A stretch of DNA of 60,000 nucleotides from Bolinopsis microptera (Eukaryota; Ctenophora; Tentaculata; Lobata; Bolinopsidae): contig NC_087073.1 of NCBI RefSeq assembly GCF_026151205.1, forward strand, positions 11,689,578-11,749,577, written 5' to 3'. The notes below the pieces were generated by a model. That model was not told the origin of the DNA. It did no database searches and saw only the letters and a program-made list of their open reading frames with translations. Shown here piece after piece: positions 1 to 9,995 of this stretch (the first letter of the stretch is position 1; the number at the start of each line of letters is the position of its first letter). The translations under genes and the position numbers were made by a program.

Positions 1-1183
1 TGTGGTGAACACCGCCGAGTCTATCAGTCCGTTCAGGTCTCCAATTACTACAAACACTCCCGTCACCAGACCCAAGTAGAACACCGTCACTATCGGAGTT
101 TTAAATCTCTTGCTCACCAAAGTCAGAGCTTCTGGTAGCAGCTCCTCTACTGCTGCCGAGTGAATAGTCCGACTTGCTGCTAGGAAAGTGCAGTGAACAT
201 TACCTAAAGATGATACCATGACTGCTAAGGCTAGAAATATCTTTCCGAATCTACCCATGGTAGTGAGACCAAATTGGCTTGCTATTGGAGTATCTTTAAC
301 AATATCAGTGAGGGGGATGACAATATGGTAGCTCGATACGGCCAGGATATAGAGAACTGAAACTGTAGTGACAGATACCCCAACTATGATCGGTACATTT
401 GTTTGAGGGTTCTGGACCTCACTGGTTACTCCGCATATCATTTCCCAGCCGTAATACGACCATATAATTCCGTTTATTGCTCCTCCCCATCCTTTGAGGT
501 CTGGGTTAGTTCCTTCAAATCCTACTGATATGTTTTCTGTGTGCCCTTGTACAAGGTAGGCGAATCCTGCTCCGATTACGACCAAAATAGCTATGATCTT
601 TAAGACGCTCTCGACTACAAGTGATTTGACATTGAGAGTAGGGGCGAACACTGTGAGGCCGATAAACACGCAGGTGACGAAGAGCGCTAAAAATTTGTCA
701 GCCCAAAAAGGTACCTGCAACTCGGGATTATCATAAAATATTGACCAAAAATACTTAGTGAAGCCCAGAATTCCAATAGCTATCCCCATACCTCTGAGTA
801 GAAAATGAACAAACCAAGCAGTCAGAAATGCTGGAAGTGGTCCGTAGATCCTCTTTATGTAGGCTATCTCAGCACCAGACACTGGGAACATGGTCCCCAG
901 TTCACAAAATGACATCCCTCCGGCGGCAGCTATGAGACCCCCGACACTCCACATAAGGATAGAGGGTGCTGGAGCCCCCACACTTTGAGTTATGTAGTTA
1001 GGTGTGATAAAGATACCTGTCCCTATAATCCCGCCTACTACCAGAGATATTCCTTACTCTTGTCAGTGTGATGTTCTTCTTCATCAACTCTCGATTGTCA
1101 CTTTTGTCTGCTCCTTCAGTTAAGTTATCCGTAGTACTACTATAACTAGTATTAGTATTGCACTCTTTATCTTCGATTGCCAT
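1..1183 (-). pseudogene. SLC7-type amino-acid transporter, left copy (partial, frameshifted)
   Basis: Second copy of the transporter encoded at 1942-3375, in the same orientation. The window edge removes roughly the last 100 codons. The start is the ATG at 1181-1183 (MAIEDKE...). After TLTR the frame breaks: near 1058-1062 this copy has four bases that the right copy lacks, so translation runs into VRNISGSRR instead of GISLVVGG, before the first membrane helix. Downstream of the break the reading frame is open and conserved (GTGIFIT, the MFPVSGAEIAYIKRIYGP segment), which suggests recent inactivation or a sequencing error. Most of the copy is nearly identical to the right one, but about 555-710 and 735-815 are clearly more diverged. 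Membrane transporter family; substrate not inferable. Confidence 0.75.
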
Positions 1184-1383
1184 TGAGGAATCGTAATAAC
1201 AAACCACAAAAAATCAACCAGAGGTTAAGATCGTATATGAAATTAAAAAAGCAGTGAAATATGAGCTGCTTAGGATTACGAAAAGAGCTCTTGCAAATCT
1301 GATCATGAATCAATTGTTTATTAATTCTTATCTCTGTAAAATGTAAAATTAAAACCTGGGCACCAGGCTTCACATTATTTCTT

Positions 1384-1505
1384 GTCATACGTTGTACTTG
1401 TATGACCCGCCGCGCACCATGCTCCCCCGGCCCTGTATTAACTTAAAGAGCGATAAAGAATTTAATGAAACGACCGTGGTATGGGGGTCACGTAACGACG
1501 TAATA
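1384..1505. repeat. Dispersed repeat, copy 1 (GTCATACGTTGTA...ATGGGGGTCACG)
   Basis: A GC-richer block with segments gtcatacgttgta, tatgacccgc, cgcgca, and atgaaacgac...atgggggtcacg, shared in the same order with 41277-41470. It lies upstream of the left transporter copy. Probably a short non-autonomous element; I could not define termini or a target duplication. Confidence 0.45.
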
Positions 1506-1941
1506 CAAAGAGATTCAACTTTGGTATTTAATTGATACACGTTGTATTAACACACTTTGTAGCTCAAGCTGTACACAGTTGTCTTGCTACTTTTTAAATT
1601 CTCTTTAAGTTTAACTATTAATTACAATGCTCTGTCTGTCCATGTTTTGTATTAGTATTACATATTATAATCCGTTGAATTGTGTTATGTTCAGAGTTTA
1701 GACCCATGTACAGTCAATCTTGCTTTAAAACTTCTTAGTATAAGATCCATATAACTAAAGAAAGAAATTAATTCAGCCGTAATATAGGTGTCGTGATCGT
1801 AAAATGTGTAATTTATTTTTATTACTATGTAGTAGGAATATTAGCATTAAAACTTACTATAATTATAAAATCAGTATCAAAATCTTCTTATCTTGTAACA
1901 TGAGGACTGCAACGTGCAAGCAAAAACTAACTACAAACCAA

Positions 1942-3375
1942 TTATTCACAATCCAAAGTGGTAGCCAGAAATCTAGTCAATGTTTTTGAAGCCTTATGAA
2001 AACAGTCTAATTTGAACACATTCCTGACGAACAAGAAGTAAACAGGAACTCCAGTCATCAGCACCATCACCCACATCAGAGATATCTTCCAGGTTGCTTG
2101 AGAAGTGAAGGGGGTAACGAAGGCAAAGATACCGAACAAGATGAAGAAAGCAGGGAAAACTAGCGGCACCCTGTAGGGTCGCTCCAGGTCAGGGGCTCGT
2201 ATCCTCATCACAAACACTCCGACACAACACATAACGTAGAAGGGAAATGTGGTGAACACCGCCGAGTCTATCAGTCCGTTCAGGTCTCCAATTACTACAA
2301 ACACTCCCGTCACCAGACCCAAGTAGAACACCGTCACTATCGGAGTTTTAAATCTCTTGCTCACCAAAGTCAGAGCTTCTGGTAGCAGCTCCTCTACTGC
2401 TGCCGAGTGAATAGTCCGACTTGCTGCTAGGAAAGTGCAGTGAACATTACCAAAAGATGATACCATGACTGCTAAGGCTAGAAATATCTTTCCGAATCTA
2501 CCCATGGTAGTGAGACCAAATTGGCTTGCTATTGGAGTATCTTTAACAATATCAGTGAGGGGGATGACAATATGGTAGCTCGATACGGCCAGGATATAGA
2601 GAACTGAAACTGTGGTGACAGATACCCCAACTATGATCGGTACATTTGTTTGAGGCTTCTGGACCTCACTAGTTACTCCGCATATCATTTCCCAGCCGTA
2701 ATATGACCATATAATTCCGTTTATTGCTCCTCCCCATCCTTTGAGGTCTGGGTTAGTTCCTTCAAATCCTACTGATATGTTTTCTGTATGGCCTTGTATG
2801 AGGTGGACGAATCCAGCACCTATTATGACCAGTATGGCTGTGATCTTCAAGAAGTTTTCGACAACGAGCGACTGGACGTTGAGGGTCGGCACGAAGGCTG
2901 CGAGGCTGATGAACATGAAGGTCACAAACAGTCCTAAAAGTTTGTCAGCCCAAAAAGGTACCTGCAACTCAGGATTATCATAGAAAATTGTCCAAAAATA
3001 TTTGGTAAATCCAAGAATTCCAATAGCAATATACATTCCACCTAGAAGGAAATAATTAAACCAAGCAGTCAGAAATGCTGGAAGTGGTCCGTAGATCCTC
3101 TTTATGTAGGCTATCTCAGCACCAGACACTGGGAACATGGTCCCCAGTTCACAAAATGACATTCCTCCGGCGGCAGCTATGAGACCCCCGACACTCCACA
3201 TAAGGATAGAGGGTGCTGGAGCCCCCACACTTTGAGTTATGTAGTTGGGTGTGATAAAGATACCTGTCCCTATAATCCCGCCTACTACCAGAGATATTCC
3301 TCTTGTCAATGTGATGTTCTTCTTCATCAACTCTCGATTGTCACCTTTACTCGTTCCATACTCTTGGTCTTCCAT
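1942..3375 (-). CDS. SLC7/LAT-type amino-acid transporter
   Basis: Intronless gene of 477 codons from the ATG at 3375; nine more in-frame codons upstream reach an ATG at 3402, but only the inner start aligns with the left copy. The first helix carries the APC-superfamily motif VVGGIIGTGIFITP, where the backbone around GTG binds substrate. It is followed by the FCELGTMFPVSGAEIAYIKR segment typical of SLC7 light chains, and about 12 hydrophobic segments can be counted. SLC7 light chains exchange neutral or cationic amino acids at the plasma membrane, usually disulfide-linked to an SLC3 heavy chain. The loop between helices 3 and 4 (about residues 134-152 counted from the outer ATG) reads FYDNPELQVPFWADK and lacks the conserved heavy-chain cysteine. 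Tandem copy lies at 1-1183. Family confident, substrate unknown. Confidence 0.85.
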   Translation of the reverse strand: MEDQEYGTSKGDNRELMKKNITLTRGISLVVGGIIGTGIFITPNYITQSVGAPAPSILMWSVGGLIAAAGGMSFCELGTMFPVSGAEIAYIKRIYGPLPAFLTAWFNYFLLGGMYIAIGILGFTKYFWTIFYDNPELQVPFWADKLLGLFVTFMFISLAAFVPTLNVQSLVVENFLKITAILVIIGAGFVHLIQGHTENISVGFEGTNPDLKGWGGAINGIIWSYYGWEMICGVTSEVQKPQTNVPIIVGVSVTTVSVLYILAVSSYHIVIPLTDIVKDTPIASQFGLTTMGRFGKIFLALAVMVSSFGNVHCTFLAASRTIHSAAVEELLPEALTLVSKRFKTPIVTVFYLGLVTGVFVVIGDLNGLIDSAVFTTFPFYVMCCVGVFVMRIRAPDLERPYRVPLVFPAFFILFGIFAFVTPFTSQATWKISLMWVMVLMTGVPVYFLFVRNVFKLDCFHKASKTLTRFLATTLDCE

Positions 3376-3760
3376 AGTAGAAGCAAAGCAAAAAACCAAC
3401 AAACTGGTTACGAAATCGTATTAAGAGTTTTAACTTAATAATCCTAAAATTGTGGCCTACCGATTATTTGAATTCCAATCATTTTAATCTCCCCACATTC
3501 TCACTTTTTTATAGCCATTGATTAGTCTGCTAGAACCTGCAAACTTTTCGAATTTAGAGCCAAATATTTGGCTAATTAGATTAGATTAGATTATATTTTA
3601 TGGCCTTCTGACTTTGATCACATTAAAGTTATCACAGGATCTTTAAAACCGGCTTTAGCATTTAGGCTATTCACTCCGATAATCGTAACCGATAATTATC
3701 TCCGATAATTCGTTTATAAGAGTTATCTGTTTACTGTTTATTTAGTGTTTATCTAGATAG
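3376..3760. other. Spacer upstream of transporter, no gene seen
   Basis: AT-rich sequence. No coding exon or recognisable element was found; it probably holds the promoter and 5' UTR of the minus-strand transporter. Confidence 0.4.
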
Positions 3761-3892
3761 GTGGTGGTACAGATGGAATCACTCAGTGGTAGAGGTCAGT
3801 GCTACCGGGATCTTGAGGACTACTCGAGCTACTCTATTTTAGGTTATTCAAGTGATACACGTAACACGAGTTATGTAGGAGACTCGAAAAGT
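3760..3892 (+). repeat. Flanking direct repeat, left copy
   Basis: About 130 bp beginning gtggtggtacagatggaatc and ending gactcgaaaagt. The same sequence recurs with small indels at 4889-5018. The two copies bracket the low-complexity block and an unassigned open segment. Confidence 0.75.
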
Positions 3893-4105
3893 ACAGGTAG
3901 TGGTACATGTAGTGGTACAGATGGAGCCACTCAGTGGTACAGGTGGTGGTACAGGTAGAACCACCCAGTCAATTGTGGGTCAATTGTCGCCCACCCCACC
4001 TGTACCACCGGGTAGCGGGTGGGCGACAATTGATCCCCCGATTATTGACCCCCGACAATTGACCCCCCGACAATATAATTATAATTTAATACAATTAACC
4101 CTGAT

Positions 4106-4107
<2 letters not shown>

Positions 4108-4155
<48 letters not shown>

Positions 4156-4302
4156 TGACCCTGACCCTGACCCTGTGACCCTGACCCTGACCCTGACCCT
4201 GACCCTGACCCTGACCCTGACCCTGACCCTGACCCTGACCCTGACCCTGACCATAACCCTAACCCGAACCTTAACCTTAACCTTAACCCTAACCCTGACT
4301 CA
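4108..4302. repeat. Hexanucleotide array with telomere-like units
   Basis: A run of CCCCGA units (about 4108-4152) passes into CCCTGA units (about 4153-4250) and then into mixed CCCTAA, CCTTAA and CCCGAA units. CCCTAA is the complement of the metazoan telomere repeat TTAGGG. The blocks on either side carry several copies of CAATTGTCG in both orientations (3971-4070, 4314-4382), giving a loosely palindromic frame. The open frames seen here on both strands are by-products of the hexamer period. Confidence 0.8.
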
Positions 4303-4377
4303 GGACCCTGGTCAATTGTCGTACTTAGCCCTATATTTCGCGACAATTGACCCCAGTGTAATTACATAGGGGGTCAA

Positions 4378-4824
4378 TTGTCGGGGGGTCCCTGTCATGC
4401 CTACCTCAACCTGTCAGATAACTCTTTATCCCTTGGTTCCAAACTCCACAACCGCCCTGCTGACAACGCTGCTCCACAGAAGCGTGAAGTCCTCTCCTCA
4501 CTGAAGCAGAAAGCTGCTGAACAGCCCTTGTCGGTGACCCAGAACCTCCTCTCCGTGCTTACCATATCGATCGACTGGGTGTTGGAAAAACTCCTTCTAA
4601 GAAAAGGATTAAAAGGAAAACTTCCAATTGCTCTAGCAAGGTTGACTATCTCATATCTGTTTGAGATTGCCAAATACTTTGGCCACATACAGCACAGCTG
4701 CGAAATCAGTGGACACCTGATTGAAAGTATCTCCAGAGGTTCCCAGTTGTCCGGGATATGTAATGATTGGTTCCTAGTTGTCGGAGCTGATTGGATTTCC
4801 CAAGCTTGCATGTTAATTAATTAA
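4378..4824 (+). other. Unassigned open segment, possibly transposon-derived
   Basis: A 148-codon frame that is also open on the opposite strand (4401-4811). The translation is moderately complex, with a stretch REVLSSLKQKAAEQP loosely like the linker of FLYWCH/MULE transposase fragments, but I do not recognise it with confidence. It sits between the direct repeats at 3760 and 4889, so it is more likely part of an inserted element than a host gene. Confidence 0.2.
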
Positions 4825-4888
4825 CTAGGTAAAATTGACAGGTTCCCAGTTGTCCGTCAGCCTACAGATGGAATCACTCAGTGGTACA

Positions 4889-5018
4889 GGTGGTGGTACA
4901 GATGGAATCACTCAGTGGTATGTACAGGTCAGTGCTACCGGGATCTTGAGAACTACTCGAGCTACTCTATTTTAGGTTATTCAAGTGATACACGAGTTAT
5001 GTAGGTGACTCGAAAAGT
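4889..5018 (+). repeat. Flanking direct repeat, right copy
   Basis: Second copy of the 3760-3892 repeat, with small internal differences (it lacks a gtaacac-type insertion). Confidence 0.75.
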
Positions 5019-6195
5019 CTTAAGTCAGGAAAACTGTATAAAAGGCTCTTTTACAAAATCATTGCGTATGAGAAGTTTCTACTAAGAACTAATTAGAGGT
5101 GAGGCCACGGACGGCTAAGGAGAGTTAATCGAGTGTCACGTGATTTGTATTTCTGATCTGTGATTGGTTGTTGCTAGGTTAGTGTTAGGATGGTGATAGG
5201 TGAAGGTTGCTACTTTGAAAGTCGAATGAATTTTTGAGGTAGGTGTTATAAAACTGTTGTGAAGTTGAGGTGCGGAAAACTGTGGGAAATGCTTTGTGAA
5301 ATTAGTGTGAGTTTAGCTGGAGCCGTCCGGGAATAATAAATGAGATATTAGTATTAACCCGAATACCGTCAATAAAATTATATTTTTTACAGGTACAGGT
5401 TGAATTACCATTTACTTTTCTCATCTCAATAGATTCACTGAGCCATTAATGTTTCGGCAGCAATAGCATTTCCCGGCCATCACACTTGTCCTCAGATCGC
5501 TCCGATAGACCAACGATTATTATTAACGATTTCAACCGGTCGATTATCTATTTTTAATAATAATTATTTTCCGCTTTCTAGTTCTCACTTTTGTACATCG
5601 AGTTTACACTTTGTTTCTTTTTCTGCCCCATGAGTTTGTAACTTTACTATGGATTTTCAGATTAATTAACCGTATGTTTACTAATATGACATATTCTTCT
5701 GATATCAGTTTATTAAATTTTTGACTTCTGCTAGGTGACACTCCTGTGGATGGCCCTCAAAGGCCGAAACTAGTTGAGTCTTCAGCAGATCACCCTGGAA
5801 TACGTCGTATCATTTGTTTGATGACACTTAACTATCTAATAATAATTATTGTATCTTATAATTATTGTATCTTATAATTGATAACGGATCTAGAATAATA
5901 AATGAGTCAGACATTTTTATCAAAGAAAATTACTGTTTGATAATACAACGAAGGTTTTAATCGTATGATTCAATTTAGTTGGGTAACAGTCGACAACTGT
6001 ATCGTTAAAATCAGCTAATGAACAATGATTCATATCGTTCTAATCTCAAATAATAGTCTCAAAGTTCATGTCTCTTTATACGGTCACATATTTCAATTTT
6101 GACACGATAGTAATATGATAATCATGATGATAAGCTCTGGTTTTTTGTCAATCTCAATTCACTATAAAAATGAACGTTACCCTGATAAAACAGGT
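5019..6195. other. Intergenic AT-rich spacer
   Basis: No coding exon recognised. A TATAAAAG box-like sequence lies near 5037, but no gene follows it convincingly. The rest is AT-rich unique sequence up to the 3' end of the RGS22-like gene. Confidence 0.4.
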
Positions 6196-9100
6196 TTATT
6201 CTCTGATTCCCTGAAATTTTCCCGTGCTCATGATACTAGTCCTCCTCCGTGCATAGTTGGTCAATGTAGACAGTCTTCTGTCACCAGGCTTGAGAGTGCC
6301 CAAATCAGCTCCTAATCCACCTCCAAGTCCAGCTAAACCTAGTCCCCCGTTTACTGGCTCTCCGCCAGGTTTCATATCAACCCCGGTAATAGTGGGTGTT
6401 TTAGGGGGAGATCCTGCTGGTGTCTTCTCATGGTGTATACTGGTGTTCTGTGCTAGGAGCTGCACCAGGCCACCTGACTCTGTATACCTGGGAGGTTTAT
6501 AACTTAGAGCTGTTAACGAGAGATCTGGTCACTGTAACTCTTAAACGTGGTTCAAGACAGATTCACTCCGCGAAATAAAGGGGTAACAGCAAAACTCTAA
6601 CCTGTTTAAAAGATGCGTCACACCATGTGCCACATGTGGAATTCGAATTGATGCTAGTACATTGCCCGTATTCTTCACAATCACATTGGTGTTGCTTCCC
6701 ATCCTACTTCTCGGAACCTTGCTCTTGTACAGATCACCCTTGTTGTTTCGTTCCTTCAATATCAGTTTGTCTTCGTCCAATATTTCCACCTTCAAGGGAG
6801 CATATCTTTGCAGACAGAACTTCTTCCAGAAATAGGTGAGGAGAGGGAAGAGAGACAGGGCAGCGTCGTGGAACATGCCTCGCTCGAACAGTCCTGTGTC
6901 GTGAAGCTTCCTAATCTCCGATACCTGTACAGTGATCAGGGTAATGGTTTAAATTTTAACTTTTCAGAGTTTCTCAAGGTAGCAGTCATAAACCTTGAAG
7001 TACAATAAGAAAATCCCAACAACCTTATCATGAGTGATGTTGATCTGCACTTTGGGAGGTAGGAGAGAGTCAATGTAGCAGCTGTAGAGGACCCGGCCCT
7101 TTTGTACTAGGATCTCCTCCTCCCCTGGATCGTAGTTTCCTTGTCTGGCTGACATTTGTGTTCCCTCGCATATTTCTTTGTACTTCTCCACCTACAAATT
7201 GCGAATATAATGACAATCCGATGAGAATTGGAATCGTGTACAGAAATTGAGAGTGTAATAAACAACCGACTGCTGACATATTGAATCTATTTAACATGAA
7301 TTCAAATTCAGATCAAAAAGGATTCAGATATTGAAAAAGTATATTACCTCGATGAAGAAATCCAGATCAGCTTGAATTTTATCAATATCGATAAGTTTGT
7401 TATTGACTATTTGCCGCTTCTGGGTAGTTTTGGTGCAAATAGAGGAAACCGATTTGACGTAACCTGCCAGAAAATGCCTGAAATGTTTGCAAACATTCGG
7501 ATCCATGATCCCGTTTTTGAAGTTGATGACGTTTATTGTGAAGTTGACCCAGAGTCGCCTGTTCTTCTCTTTCCCAAACTCCTTTTTCTCAGTTGTTCCC
7601 AACGTATTCATATTGATTATCTTTTCCCGGATATTAGGAGAAAAAGCCTCCACGAACTGCAGCCAATAAACGGTCTCCATCTCCTTTACAACTAGAGTTT
7701 GAGCCGTGATCAGCATTGTGTGGGTAACTTTCTTCGAACTGCACAACTCTTTAAATACACCGCTGTTTTTATCCACCATTAATTTTTCCTTCAGGCCTGA
7801 TAGAGGGCCGAAGAACTTCTGTAGGACGAATTGCATACGGTCTTGTCTCTGTTTCGGATTTCTACAAGCTCTTAGACTCTCGACAATTTGGTAGAACAAG
7901 ATTGAAGGATCCTGGTTGTCTTCGTTGACGAGGAGGAAGTTTCTAAACTTAGCAAGAAGCTCCTTCGTTCGCAGGACGTCTAGAAAGTTCTTAGGGACGG
8001 TTGTAAGCTTGTCCATGGAGAGATCTAGCCCAGGGGTGTTGTAGAGAGCGTATTCTAACTGGTTGAGGGTTGGATCGTTCAGCGTCATCATGGTGATCAC
8101 GGCGTCACCTCGCCGGCCTGGGGCCGGGTTTTTAACCTCCGGGGCCTCAACTACTGCAACTACCTGAACACAGTAGGATTTAATTGACACCTGAGGTAGG
8201 TGACGTTTATTAATGATTTCGACGGAAAAGTTTGCAAATAAATTACATTTTGTCCTCAAACTGGTACATGTACAATGTACATTGTCCAGGGTGTTTCAAA
8301 AGACATATAGTATATACAATCAATAGGATGACAGTTATCTTAAAATACTAGTTGAATGCGGAGTGCAAGGTCCCAAAAATTAAAATATTCTAAAACAAAA
8401 ATTCATATTTTCTAAATTCTGTCCCATTTTCAAATATGAAAATATGGAAATTTCTGAACACAAATTTTGTTCAGAGACCAATCAGTCAGTTAATTGATGA
8501 TGTTATAAAACCAAATTGACGTACTGAAAATCAGTTTTTGAAGATGGATTTCTCCAGGATTCCAGGATTTCTCACCCTCGGTTGGAGAAATTGTATGCGG
8601 CAAAAATAGTCAAACCAAGATTTACAAACCGGAGGAGTGGGGGTAACGGGGACAGCATCCTGCCCACTAGCCAGCATTCGTCTGTTAGGAGGGTTGGTTT
8701 CACTGAACACTTTGGGGCTAGTGTTGGGAGATGTTGAGAGGTAAGAGGCCTTACTAGACCTTCCGTCAGGGGAAACATTCGTCGAACCTCGCTGCAAGTG
8801 CCCTGGCCCCATCCTGGGTATGTTCTGCCCTGAGGTTCATGAGAATGGTTTTCTGTCCCTCTTCCTAATTTACTTTGAACTTATATCACAAAATTAGAGA
8901 TCAAATGAATGTGGCATGGCAATAATACCAAATTGCCTAAATAACTAATTTTGGGAATTTAAAAATCCTGATAGTACATGAATCCATGATTATAATTAGC
9001 AATTTGAGCGAATTATATTCACAATACCAGGGTACTCGACAGACTCTGCCAGTTGCATGGCAGCCCAAATTATGTGAATATTCGGACTGCACAGAGTCTC

Positions 9101-9485
9101 ATAGATTAGATCCTCAGATGTGTGCTGCAGGAAGGGAGGTGGTGGTTTGTTGTCTCTCAGAACCGTCTGAGAGTGGGATATGGTATTTTAATTATTGATA
9201 CAACGTTACACATTCCAACATGCTTAGCAGTTAGCGCCAAAATTAATTTAGCACTTGAAACATTTCGGTTTTGTTTTGAGTACGCAATAGCCTCGTGATT
9301 ATTAGAAAGAAAATAAAAACTTACACAGTTCTGCAGGAACTCGTTTTCCTTCTCTTCAATATACAGCAGCCACTCAGTCATCAGCCTCTTTGCTGTAAAC
9401 TTTTGAGCGAGAGAAAGCCACTCTTGAACACTGTGACCATTTACTATGGCAAACCACAGAGAATCTGTAAAGGGATCGTCCCAGT
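6196..9485 (-). CDS. RGS22: RGS22-like protein, exons 18-24 (C-terminal half)
   Basis: Minus-strand exons 9325-9485, 9028-9166, 8630-8829, 7348-8163, 7024-7191, 6602-6924 and 6196-6502 (stop at 6196-6198), all with GT-AG borders and continuous phase. Exon 18 starts after a CACAG acceptor in phase 1 and encodes WDDPFTDSLWFAIVNG...EWLSLAQKF, the end of an RGS fold. The 816-bp exon 21 carries the last RGS domain (LLAKFRNFLLVNE...SILFYQIVESL). Exon 23 carries IRKLHDTGLFERGMF...LFPLLTYFWKKFC, matching the position and pattern of the human RGS22 segment ending in FKFWPQFC. The C-terminus is Gly/Pro-rich. RGS22 is a multi-RGS protein mainly of ciliated and germ cells. The complete model is 1,320 aa, against about 1,264 in human. 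Each exon boundary is inference from consensus sites. Confidence 0.8.
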
Positions 9486-9995
9486 CTGTGAATCTGACGG
9501 GATGGAGAATTAGAGAAGTTAGGATATCTAAGCAGAAATGAACAACTACTATCTTCTATCTTAATATGTACGTATTACGATTTCTGATCTTATTCACAAC
9601 AGCATGATATTATATAATACATCAATTAATACATTATTATATTAAGTTACCCAAATTGATCATTGAGTATTGAAATTTTAAGCCCTATCAGCCTCTGATA
9701 TAATGCAAAATGTGGTTGAGTCTTGTTTTTTGTTTTGTGTGATCCCTACTGTTTAGTTAAACACAATAACAGTCACTAAGGGTTAAAGTTCGCCTCTACC
9801 AAGTTGGAAAGCATTTTAGGTGTCGAGGTAACTATGTTTTATATTTATAACAAGGAAAAGGCTCTTATCAGGAAAGGCATTATTCATACAATAAAAATAC
9901 AAACACAATACAAATTTTTACCTAAGAAACATTTCAATTATGCGACTCTAAATAATAAAATAATTTTCCGATCCGGATTTTGCATTCTCAGTTGA

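Noticed and set aside
4042-4369. Open frames with GSGSGS, RVRVRV, TLTLTL
   Set aside because: By-products of hexanucleotide repeats.
8281-8310. ccagggtgtttcaaaag resembling a mariner TIR
   Set aside because: No second inverted end could be found nearby, and it lies in an ordinary intron of the RGS22-like gene.
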